From Planctomycetales bacterium (lineage in GTDB: Bacteria > Planctomycetota > Planctomycetia > Isosphaerales > Isosphaeraceae): a DNA stretch of 6,207 nucleotides. This document shows positions 1-5,072 of this stretch, in pieces (the stretch's first letter is position 1; each line of letters begins with the position of its first letter). Below the pieces are notes generated by a model, which was not told the DNA's origin, did no database searches, and worked only from the letters and a program-made list of their open reading frames with translations. The position numbers were made by a program, and so were the translations under genes. The stretch spans positions 1 to 6,207 of the forward strand of contig DAIDJI010000349.1 in assembly GCA_027451455.1 (NCBI GenBank). Direction: 5' to 3'.

Positions 1-1
1 G

Positions 2-145
2 GGACGATTCGAGCGGGCGATCCGGCTCCCCGACGAGATCGACGCGGCCCACGTCGAGGCCGAGTTGAGCCGGGGGGTCCTCCGGCTGACCCTGCCCAGG
101 AGCGCCGAGGCGAAGCCCCGAAAGATCGCGCTGAAGTCGAGCTGA
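2..145 (+). CDS. Hsp20-family small heat-shock protein, C-terminal end (partial)
   Basis: The reading frame is open from the first bases of the window to a TGA at 143-145 and gives 47 residues; the start lies outside the window. The peptide reads as the end of an alpha-crystallin domain. 'RFERAIRLPDEID' matches the strand that follows the mid-domain loop. 'VEAELSRGVLRLTLPR' carries the family's A-x-x-x-n-GVL signature, and a short tail ends in 'RKIALKSS', where I-A-L sits at the place of the I-x-I/V motif that docks between subunits. Small heat-shock proteins are ATP-independent cytoplasmic holdases that bind unfolding proteins and pass them to DnaK/ClpB. A second, complete Hsp20 gene follows 120 bases downstream on the same strand, and the tails of the two are clearly diverged, so this is not a recent duplicate. 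The family call is firm even though only the last third is visible. Confidence 0.88.
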   Translation, partial: GRFERAIRLPDEIDAAHVEAELSRGVLRLTLPRSAEAKPRKIALKSS

Positions 146-265
146 TCGGCTTGAGAATGGCCCCGGCACGTCGCGGTCGGGAGGACTGCGGCGCGTCCGT
201 CGGGCGTCCCGATATCCGCCCATCCCCACCCCGACTCCCCATCCGAATCCGAGGAGACCGACGCG

Positions 266-709
266 ATGTCCGTCGAACGCTGGGATCCGTTCCGCGAGGC
301 GGTGAGCCTCAGCGATGCGATGAACGCCCTTTTCCGCGAGAGTTTCATCCGGCCGTCGAGCGTGCCGGGTCAGCCGGGCGCCCCCGGGTTGTTGCCGCTC
401 GACGTCGTCGAGGATGAGAATGCGTTTGTGGTGAAGGCGTCGCTGCCGGGCGTGAAGCCCGACGACGTGCAGATCACCGTCCACGGCGACACCCTGACCA
501 TCCAGGGCGAGTCGCGGGCGGACGAGGAGAAGAAGGGCGAGCGGTGGCACCTCCGCGAGCGCAGGACCGGCCAGTTCCGCCGGACGCTCTCGCTGGCGAC
601 ACCCGTCGACTCCGACAAGGCCCAGGCGACCTTCGAACACGGCGTGTTGACGCTCACGCTCCCCAAGTCGGAGCAGGCCAGGCCACGGCAGATCAAGATC
701 GGGCGGTGA
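266..709 (+). CDS. Hsp20/alpha-crystallin family small heat-shock protein
   Basis: Complete 147-residue protein, the usual length for a bacterial Hsp20. The N-terminal arm (1-41, 'MSVERWDPFREAVSLSDAMN') is the typical variable region with the W-D-P-F motif. The alpha-crystallin domain spans about 42-133: 'KASLPGVKPDDVQITV' (57-72) is the usual L-P-G-V-k-x-d-d-v segment, and 'FEHGVLTLTLPKSE' (123-136) holds the conserved G126-V127-L128. The tail ends with I143-K144-I145, the I-x-I oligomer-docking motif. The role is ATP-independent holdase activity in the cytoplasm under heat or other stress, inferred from family knowledge. The ATG at 266 is chosen because GAGGAG (251-256) lies 9 bases upstream and because the N-terminus matches the family. 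It sits in tandem with the partial Hsp20 ending at 145. No CIRCE-like or other heat-shock operator was recognised in the 120-base gap, so regulation is unknown. Confidence 0.96.
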   Translation: MSVERWDPFREAVSLSDAMNALFRESFIRPSSVPGQPGAPGLLPLDVVEDENAFVVKASLPGVKPDDVQITVHGDTLTIQGESRADEEKKGERWHLRERRTGQFRRTLSLATPVDSDKAQATFEHGVLTLTLPKSEQARPRQIKIGR

Positions 710-1135
710 AAGTCATTTGGTCCTTGAGTCCCTGTCACGCTGCCGCGGGGCTCGGAGCCGCATCGACCTGGCGAGGGATCGCCGTTGATGTCATCCCGCG
801 AACGTCGGCCCCGAGGATGAGCCTGGAGGGAGGGACCACGAAAGGCACGAAACAGGACTCTGGCGGAGGCGTGGGAAGCGCCTGAGCGATCCCGCACCAG
901 GGCTTGCCTCGACCACGCCACGGTCTTCATTCGTGCTTTTCGTGTTCCCTCCCCTGCGCGACGTGATCGGAGTTCCGGGCGTGGCCGCCCTTCCGGCTCG
1001 ATACGATCGGCATGACTAGCTCCCTCCCTTCGCCAGATCTCGTCCTTACCACCCCGACCGGGGATGAAATTGCGCAGTTCGTGCCGCCGGTGGGCCCGCG
1101 ACGTGCAAGGAATGGGGGGCAGGGGAGGGACTTAC
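710..1135. other. 426-base stretch with no convincing gene
   Basis: No frame here has a start, ribosome-binding site and protein-like sequence together; the open frames on both strands are Arg/Pro/Ser-rich and look like high-GC noise. The central part is occupied by the inverted-repeat element at 828-953. From 954 to 1121 lies the upstream region of the PQ-loop-like gene, in which I could not recognise a promoter. No rho-independent terminator was seen directly after the Hsp20 stop. Confidence 0.6.
828..953. repeat. 126-base inverted-repeat (hairpin/MITE-like) element
   Basis: The left arm (828-851) and the reverse complement of the right arm (930-953) share 22 of 24 bases, built around GGGAGGGAMCACGAAARGCACGAA. 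Inside these arms a second perfect 7-base pair, GGCGTGG (868-874) with CCACGCC (913-919), lies in the nested order expected of one extended hairpin. A smaller local alternative, AGGCG (867-871) with CGCCT (879-883), competes with it. No open frame of any quality lies inside, so it encodes no transposase. It could be a small non-autonomous mobile element, a dispersed repeat of the host genome, or a transcribed structured RNA. No flanking target-site duplication was obvious. The inverted repeat is read directly from the bases; its nature is inference. Confidence 0.7.
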
Positions 1136-1432
1136 ATGATCTGGCAAGAGATCATCGGATGGGGGAGCGGACTGATCCTGCTCCCCACCTTCGGCGTCCA
1201 GACGTATCGACAGTGGCACGAGCGCCATAAGCACGTCGGCGCGACGTCGCTCTGGTTCTTCGTGCTGGCGTTCGTCGGGACGCTCGGGCAGCTCGTCTAC
1301 AGCACGATGGTCCACAACCTGGTCTACATCGCGCTCAACGGCTGCCTGGTCGTGAACAACGCAATCGGGCTCGGGATCGCCATCCATCGGGCGCGGATCG
1401 CCAGGCGGGCGGACGATGGGAACGACGACTGA
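1136..1432 (+). CDS. PQ-loop/SemiSWEET-like small membrane protein
   Basis: 98-residue protein with three predicted membrane helices at about 4-22, 38-57 and 62-84 and a charged cytoplasmic tail (85-98). The layout matches the three-helix unit of the PQ-loop/MtN3 clan: 'IIGWGSGLILLPTFGVQTYRQW' followed by a basic loop 'HERHKHVGATSLWFFVLAFVG', then a third helix with 'NNAIGLGIAI'. In SemiSWEETs such a unit dimerises to move small sugars; in the related lipid-A-synthase N-terminal domain the role is unknown. The canonical P-Q pair at the end of helix 1 is not intact: Q22 is present, but V21 takes the place of Pro. The substrate therefore cannot be stated. The ATG at 1136 is preferred over the in-frame ATG at 1064 because GGGGAGGG (1122-1129) lies just upstream and the extra 24 residues of the longer form are Arg/Gly-rich and unlike the family. 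It stands alone, convergent with the next gene. Confidence 0.7.
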   Translation: MIWQEIIGWGSGLILLPTFGVQTYRQWHERHKHVGATSLWFFVLAFVGTLGQLVYSTMVHNLVYIALNGCLVVNNAIGLGIAIHRARIARRADDGNDD

Positions 1433-1485
1433 AGATCCCAAATATCCAGGACCACCGGCTCATTATTGGCGATGCCCCGACCCCG

Positions 1486-1806
1486 TTAGCCCAGCTCGGT
1501 GGGACGCTCATGACTGCGGAGGCGTCGCGCGTTGCGGGCGATCGACACTGTCAAGTAAACGGTGAACACAAGATGCCCCGCGCCAACGATCATGCTACCC
1601 CACGGACCGGCCGCGCGATCGATCAGCCAGGCGAATCCCCAGAGGATGAGCGGGAAGACCGGTAGGATCGGGAAAAGGCTGACCCCGCGCCGTTGCTCTG
1701 CCGGCACGCCTCGGAGAGCGTCTTCTGCGGCAAGCTCGGTCGCCGCCGCCACAGCCCACAAGCACCACACGAGAAGGATGAACAGCAGGAGAACCCACGG
1801 CGGCAT
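1486..1806 (-). CDS. Hypothetical three-helix membrane protein
   Basis: 106 residues, not recognised as any named family. Hydrophobic segments at about 4-23 ('WVLLLFILLVWCLWAVAAAT'), 43-63 and 68-91 suggest three membrane helices. An acidic/basic loop lies at 24-41, and an Arg-rich tail ('ARNARRLRSHERPTELG', 90-106) is likely cytoplasmic by the positive-inside rule. The start is well supported: GGAGGA (complement of 1813-1818) lies 6 bases before the ATG at 1806. The gene lies 61 bases downstream of hicB on the same strand, so it could be co-transcribed with the toxin-antitoxin pair, but nothing in the sequence ties it to that function. Its end converges on the PQ-loop-like gene across 53 bases in which no clear terminator hairpin was seen. 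No catalytic or metal-binding motif is visible. Confidence 0.72.
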   Translation of the reverse strand: MPPWVLLLFILLVWCLWAVAAATELAAEDALRGVPAEQRRGVSLFPILPVFPLILWGFAWLIDRAAGPWGSMIVGAGHLVFTVYLTVSIARNARRLRSHERPTELG

Positions 1807-1867
1807 CGCTCATCCTCCACCGGCGAACGACCAGGACTGGCCCGAGAGTGGGCGTCGCTCCGGAGGG

Positions 1868-2089
1868 CTATCTCACTTCCATCATCGGCCGCGTTCGCGC
1901 TGGGGGAAGTTCGCGCCCTGTCTGTTGGAAGTGATCGATGATCTCCTGGACGACCTCGCCAAGTTCCTTGTAAACCTGGACCGGATCGTCACCGTGGATT
2001 CCGGTCATCAGATCGGGGCACTTGCCGATGTAAACCTGGTCTTCGTCGCTCCACTCGACCCAGCGATGATAGACGTCGATCGGCTTCAT
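1868..2089 (-). CDS. hicB: HicB-family antitoxin, short form
   Basis: 73 residues. The sequence follows the HicB N-terminal fold, which resembles a degenerate RNase H: 'YHRWVEWSDEDQVYIGKCPDL' (two strands, residues 7-27, ending in the conserved C-P-D-L), a G-D segment (33-34), then the amphipathic helix 'VYKELGEVVQEIIDHFQQTG' (39-58) and 'LPPARTRP' (61-68). HicB binds and blocks the HicA ribonuclease. The protein stops at the end of this domain. No helix-turn-helix or ribbon-helix-helix DNA-binding segment, as carried by longer HicBs of about 130 residues, is visible, so autoregulation may be weak or act differently. The ATG (2089-2087) overlaps the hicA stop as ATGA, and GAGGAAG (2103-2097) lies 7 bases upstream, inside hicA, which points to translational coupling. 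The toxin-first order is the classical hicA-hicB arrangement. Confidence 0.87.
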   Translation of the reverse strand: MKPIDVYHRWVEWSDEDQVYIGKCPDLMTGIHGDDPVQVYKELGEVVQEIIDHFQQTGRELPPARTRPMMEVR

Positions 2090-2289
2090 TTGTCTACTTC
2101 CTCGATCGCTCGTTGGACCTGTCTTTCCTGATAGTTCCTGGCGTCGTCACCGTCCTGACCGATGAGGGTCACGGCCCCCGGGTAACTCGGGTGCGTGAAC
2201 TTTCGATGCGAGCCTTTGCCACCACCGGGGACGATCGCAAAACCGGCGTCCATCAAGTCCTTCACCAGCTCTCGGATCTTTCTTGGCAA
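2086..2289 (-). CDS. hicA: HicA-family mRNA interferase toxin
   Basis: 67 residues, within the usual 55-85 for HicA. 'MPRKIRELVKDLMDAGF' (1-17) is the standard N-terminal helix, and 'GGGKGSHRKFTHP' (22-34) contains the family's G-S-H motif with the expected catalytic His at H28. 'GAVTLIGQ' (38-45) is the following strand and 'NYQERQVQRAIEEV' (52-65) the C-terminal helix of the double-stranded-RNA-binding-like fold. HicA toxins cleave mRNA and arrest growth when HicB is lost; all key residues are present, so it looks active. The start is TTG, supported by GGAG 7 bases upstream and by the exact match of the next residues to the family; an ATG at 2294-2292 is out of frame. It lies 132 bases downstream of the VOC gene. 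A TAGAAT that could be a -10 box lies upstream on this strand but has no convincing -35 partner. Confidence 0.88.
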   Translation of the reverse strand: MPRKIRELVKDLMDAGFAIVPGGGKGSHRKFTHPSYPGAVTLIGQDGDDARNYQERQVQRAIEEVDK

Positions 2290-2300
2290 GCCATCGCTCC
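2289..2300 (-). promoter_or_regulatory. Ribosome-binding site that fixes the TTG start of hicA
   Basis: Read on the minus strand, GGAG at 2300-2297 stands 7 bases before TTG at 2289-2287. The frame has a TGA at 2313-2311 and no ATG or GTG between that stop and the TTG. The TTG is therefore the only sensible start, and a weak start codon would lower toxin synthesis relative to the ATG-started antitoxin. Confidence 0.7.
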
Positions 2301-2421
2301 ATCGCCTGGCTCAACAATCCGGCCTGCCCGAGCGACCTGTGATTCTACCAGAAACGGCGGTCGCGGGCGGCGTCTGCCGTCGCTCGAGGTGGGGCGTCAC
2401 TCGAAGGGGTAAAGGAACGTC

Positions 2422-2841
2422 TCAGGGCCGCCAATCCCCGTCGGCCGTCCCGTCCGGACTCGCCAGAACGACCTTGTAACCGTCCGGATCGCGCAACCAA
2501 ATTTCCCAGTGATTGGGGCCGCCATCCCCATCGGGCGGGTTCCGATGGCGAGGCAAGAGGACCTCGACACCCATGGTTTCGGCCCGGGCGATCGCCGCAT
2601 CGATGTCATCGACTTCAAACCACAGGAGCAGCCCATTTCCGGGAGGCCGATTGTCCGGGTCGCCGATCGGTCCGTGATGATGCTCGACGTCCCACCGATG
2701 CAACTGCAAGACCAGCTTACCGGAGACCACGAGACGCTCGTAATTCGGCCCGCCGTGGCCGCTCTCGCACCCAAGCAATCGTTGATACCAGCGACTGCTC
2801 GCTTCCACATCATCCACGCAGATTAGTGGTTGCGGACGCAT
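2422..2841 (-). CDS. VOC-family (glyoxalase/bleomycin-resistance/dioxygenase fold) protein
   Basis: 139 residues, the size of a single two-module VOC protein. Module 1 begins 'QPLICVDDVEASSRWYQRLL' (4-23), the classic v-D-v-e-a-S-x-x-W-Y-x-x-l-L-G start, and includes 'LVLQLHRWD' (43-51) with H48. Module 2 contains 'LLLWFEVDDIDAAIARAE' (71-88) and ends with 'HWEIWLRDPDGYKVVLAS' (111-128), the D-P-D-G-y hallmark, with E113 in the usual position of a metal ligand. Members catalyse metal-dependent isomerisation, ring cleavage or thiol transfer, or simply bind drugs; the substrate cannot be read from the sequence. A GTG at 2850 would add three residues, but it falls inside the purine-rich site GAGGGG (2855-2850), which is well placed (8 bases) for the ATG at 2841. 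The gene stands alone, 140 bases after the 60-residue membrane protein gene and 132 bases before hicA. Confidence 0.88.
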   Translation of the reverse strand: MRPQPLICVDDVEASSRWYQRLLGCESGHGGPNYERLVVSGKLVLQLHRWDVEHHHGPIGDPDNRPPGNGLLLWFEVDDIDAAIARAETMGVEVLLPRHRNPPDGDGGPNHWEIWLRDPDGYKVVLASPDGTADGDWRP

Positions 2842-2981
2842 CCGGTTCACCCCTCGTGGTCGGAAGTCCTGTTTGGCCTATTCCAGGTTATCCAGGGATC
2901 AGCGGCTTACCGAAAGGCGGGCCCGCAGCATCGCCATCTGAGAGAAGGCGGACGCCCGAGCCGCCGGGGCAATGCCGCGGT

Positions 2982-3164
2982 CTACCGTAGCCAGAGGCCG
3001 ATGACGACGAGGAATGGGACGGCCACGGTACCCAGGATGGCCGCCGACAGCGAGACCACCAGCCGCCTCGTCCAGACGATCGGAGGGCTGCTCGCGAGCC
3101 GCCGCCAGACGGCCGCCCAAAGAAGCATGCCGACGATGCAGACGAGCACGGGGAAGAATTCCAT
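2982..3164 (-). CDS. Small hypothetical membrane protein (60 residues, two helices)
   Basis: No family recognised. The protein has two hydrophobic helices: 'FFPVLVCIVGMLLWAAVW' (3-20) and 'LVVSLSAAILGTVAVPFLVVIGLWL' (35-59). They are joined by a basic loop (21-34, with R21, R22, R33 and R34), which suggests both ends lie outside and the loop in the cytoplasm. The ATG at 3164 is chosen because GAGG (complement of 3171-3174) lies 6 bases upstream. A longer in-frame version beginning at 3293 adds 43 Arg/Thr-rich residues with no membrane character and is unlikely. It lies 144 bases downstream of the transporter gene on the same strand and is separated from it by a hairpin, so it may have its own promoter. 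Small two-helix proteins often act as accessory subunits of transporters, but nothing here proves that link. Confidence 0.6.
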   Translation of the reverse strand: MEFFPVLVCIVGMLLWAAVWRRLASSPPIVWTRRLVVSLSAAILGTVAVPFLVVIGLWLR

Positions 3165-3268
3165 GGCTGGCCTCGATCCTCGGAAGGTGCTTGGTGGACG
3201 GACGGTTCCTGGAGTCGTTCGTCGCCGGAGTGAAATTCTTGGGCGATTCGTTCGTCTCACCAGGAATC

Positions 3269-3288
3269 GGCTTGCGCATGGGCAAGCC
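3269..3288 (-). terminator. Hairpin downstream of the transporter gene, possible terminator
   Basis: A perfect 7-base stem, GGCTTGC (3269-3275) with GCAAGCC (3282-3288), encloses a 6-base loop, 20 bases past the transporter stop codon. No T-run follows on the minus strand, so it is not a canonical rho-independent terminator. It could stabilise the 3' end of the transcript or assist Rho-dependent termination. Confidence 0.35.
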
Positions 3289-3308
3289 CTCAAGAAGCCC
3301 TTACCTTC

Positions 3309-4880
3309 TCAGAGCTGGGAAGGCTCCTCCTCAGCGGAGACCGGAGCCCGACGCCCGATCCCCAGCGCCACAATAATCATCGCCGAGACGACCATTGAGG
3401 CGGCCAGGTACCAGATCCCGTATCGATACTGCTTCGTCACCTGCTTGACCACGCCGAGGACCGTCGGGCCGACCATCCCGCCGAGGTTGCCGAACGAGTT
3501 GATCAGTCCGATCGACGCCGCCGCCGCCGACTCCGTCATCAGGAGGCTCGGCAGCGCCCAGAACGCCGGCAGGTACGCCTTGGTTCCTACCATCGCCAGC
3601 GTGAAGAGTGAGATCGTCAGCCAGAGTGTTCCCTTGCTTTCGGGGATCATCGCCAGCACCAGGGCTCCCAGAATGATCGGTCCCGCCGCGTGCCATCTCC
3701 GCTCGTGGTTCCGGTCGGAGCTCCACCCGACCAGAAGCTGACTCACCAGCGAGCCGATCGGCGGGATGATGATCAGGTAGGCCACCTGCTTCACGTCGAG
3801 CGAGTACCAGTCGCGGACGATCGAGGCCATGTACATCTCGACCCCGTAATTGCCCGTCACCACGAAGAAATACGCGGCGGCGAGGGCCAGCACCTTCGGA
3901 TGAGTCAGGCCCTGGAGGACCGTCATGTGCCCGTCAGGCGACTCTCGGGGCGGGGGCGTCCCGTCGGCGATCGCGGCGGCGTGGCGGGCGGCGGCGCCTC
4001 GGGCGGCGGCGGCACGTTGCTCGGCCTTCTCGCGGGCGAGCGTCGACTCCAGCGCCTCGCGCTCCTCGTCGGTCAGCCACTTCGCCTGCGAGGGCCGGTC
4101 GGTCAGGTAGATCAGCGTCAGCACCCCCAGCACGATCGCCGGAAGCCCCCAGAAGATGAACGCCCATTGCCAGCCGACCATCCCCATCAGCTTCGGGTTC
4201 CCGTTCTGGCCGATCGACATGATCGCCTGCGAGATCGGCGGACTTACCACCTGCGCGATCGGCGTTCCGATGAAGAACCAGGCCAGCGCCTTGGTCCGGT
4301 CTCGGCGGGGGAACCAGTGCGTCAGGTAGACAATCACCCCCGGGTAAAACCCCGCCTCGGCCAGCCCCAGCAGAAACCGGACCGAGAAGAATTGCAGGAC
4401 CAGATCGCTCCCCGGGCTCCGGAGCGACTCCGCGGCCGAGCCCGCCCACTCCGAGGTGGTGCCGAGGCCCCAGTTCGCAATCGGGTCCAGCCCCGACGCC
4501 AGGAATTCGACCACCCACATCGCCATCGGCGTGATCACCGGAATCCGGTAGTGGACGAACGCCGTCATCCCGGCCACGATCCCCCACGAGATCATGATCC
4601 GGCAGATCCACTTCCGCGCACTCCAGCGCTCGACCAGAAGCGTCCCGGGGATCTCCAGGACCAGGTAGCCGATGAAGAAGACGCCCATGCCAAAGCCGAA
4701 CGCCGCCTCGGTGAAGCCCAGGGGCGCCAGCTCGCGCTGCATGTCGAGTTTCGCGAAGCCGACGTTGACCCGGTCGACATACGCGATCACATAGCTGAGG
4801 AACAGTAGCGGAAGCAACCGGACGTACGCCTTGGCACGCGCGCGGTCCAGCGGGCCAGCGGTTGGGGGAGAGATCGACAT
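3309..4880 (-). CDS. MFS transporter, anion:cation symporter (ACS)-like, with extra loops
   Basis: 523 residues, clearly longer than the roughly 420-460 usual for the family. 'LLPLLFLSYVIAYVDRVNVGFA' (22-43) is the characteristic first helix of ACS permeases (HpaX, TtuB, phthalate and tartrate types) with the D36-R37 pair. 'LEIPGTLLVERWSARKWICR' (75-94) is the loop 2-3 signature, and 'VRFLLGLAEAGFYPGVIVYL' (167-186) is the fourth helix. Known members move organic anions such as carboxylates across the inner membrane with H+ or Na+; the substrate here is unknown. Two additions explain the length: about 50 residues at 110-163 in the periplasmic loop between helices 3 and 4, and a long cytoplasmic linker at about 261-325 with the Ala-rich run 290-303. 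The second half (328-510) looks complete. The ATG at 4880 has only a poor upstream GAGCGAG site, but the N-terminus reads well. The DUF3179 gene is divergent from it. Confidence 0.9.
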   Translation of the reverse strand: MSISPPTAGPLDRARAKAYVRLLPLLFLSYVIAYVDRVNVGFAKLDMQRELAPLGFTEAAFGFGMGVFFIGYLVLEIPGTLLVERWSARKWICRIMISWGIVAGMTAFVHYRIPVITPMAMWVVEFLASGLDPIANWGLGTTSEWAGSAAESLRSPGSDLVLQFFSVRFLLGLAEAGFYPGVIVYLTHWFPRRDRTKALAWFFIGTPIAQVVSPPISQAIMSIGQNGNPKLMGMVGWQWAFIFWGLPAIVLGVLTLIYLTDRPSQAKWLTDEEREALESTLAREKAEQRAAAARGAAARHAAAIADGTPPPRESPDGHMTVLQGLTHPKVLALAAAYFFVVTGNYGVEMYMASIVRDWYSLDVKQVAYLIIIPPIGSLVSQLLVGWSSDRNHERRWHAAGPIILGALVLAMIPESKGTLWLTISLFTLAMVGTKAYLPAFWALPSLLMTESAAAASIGLINSFGNLGGMVGPTVLGVVKQVTKQYRYGIWYLAASMVVSAMIIVALGIGRRAPVSAEEEPSQL

Positions 4881-5072
4881 GTGGCAAGCTCGCTCGCTCG
4901 ATGGAGAGTCGTCGGGTCACGTCGGAATCCGAGGGTAACGCGCCGGAAGGCCGATCGCAAACCTTTGCCGCTCCAGCCGATCGGAAGTGGCATCGCGTGC
5001 CGGGTTCTGGTCCAATGGATCGATCGACGTTGCGATCGGCGTCCCCGAACTCCGAGAAACGGACCCATCCCC
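4881..5072. promoter_or_regulatory. Divergent intergenic region between transporter and DUF3179 gene
   Basis: These 192 bases must carry the promoters of both flanking genes unless one of them starts further upstream. No convincing -35/-10 pair was identified on either strand. The region is notable for four CGATCG hexamers within about 90 bases (from 4951, 4978, 5021 and 5033), including an 8-base palindrome CCGATCGG at 4977-4984 and the two arms of a longer inverted repeat. An open frame in front of the DUF3179 start also runs through here, but its 64 residues are Arg-rich and unlike a protein N-terminus. Confidence 0.5.
4950..5040. repeat. Perfect 11-base inverted repeat in the divergent promoter region
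   Basis: GCCGATCGCAA at 4950-4960 and its exact reverse complement TTGCGATCGGC at 5030-5040 are 69 bases apart. A half-related palindrome, CCGATCGG, lies between them at 4977-4984. The spacing would suit two operator half-sites bound by a looping or oligomeric regulator. Because the CGATCG core is very common in this DNA, part of the match is expected by chance; the flanking GC/CAA bases are what make it notable. Confidence 0.45.

Noticed and set aside
370..930. Minus-strand open frame of 186 codons opposite the second Hsp20 gene
   Set aside because: Ser/Arg-rich, antisense to a certain gene and running through the inverted-repeat element; no family resemblance.
1064..1135. Upstream extension of the PQ-loop-like gene to an ATG at 1064
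   Set aside because: The ATG at 1136 has a strong ribosome site and starts right before the first helix; the extension is not protein-like for this family.
2340..2350. TAGAAT on the minus strand upstream of hicA as a -10 box
   Set aside because: No acceptable -35 hexamer at 16-18 bases; sigma-factor preferences in this type of organism are uncertain, so it is not listed as a promoter.
2830..3741. Open frame of 303 codons on the + strand across the small membrane protein gene and the end of the transporter gene
   Set aside because: No recognisable domain, no ribosome site, antisense to better-supported genes.
3690..4808. Long open frame (372 codons) on the + strand, antisense to the transporter
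   Set aside because: The translation is dominated by Arg, Asp, Pro, Gln and His with no domain-like pattern, as expected of the complement of a high-GC membrane-protein gene.
4881..5072. Upstream extension of the DUF3179 gene to an ATG at 4881
   Set aside because: The added 64 residues are Arg-rich and would bury the signal-like helix; the ATG at 5073 lies directly before that helix.
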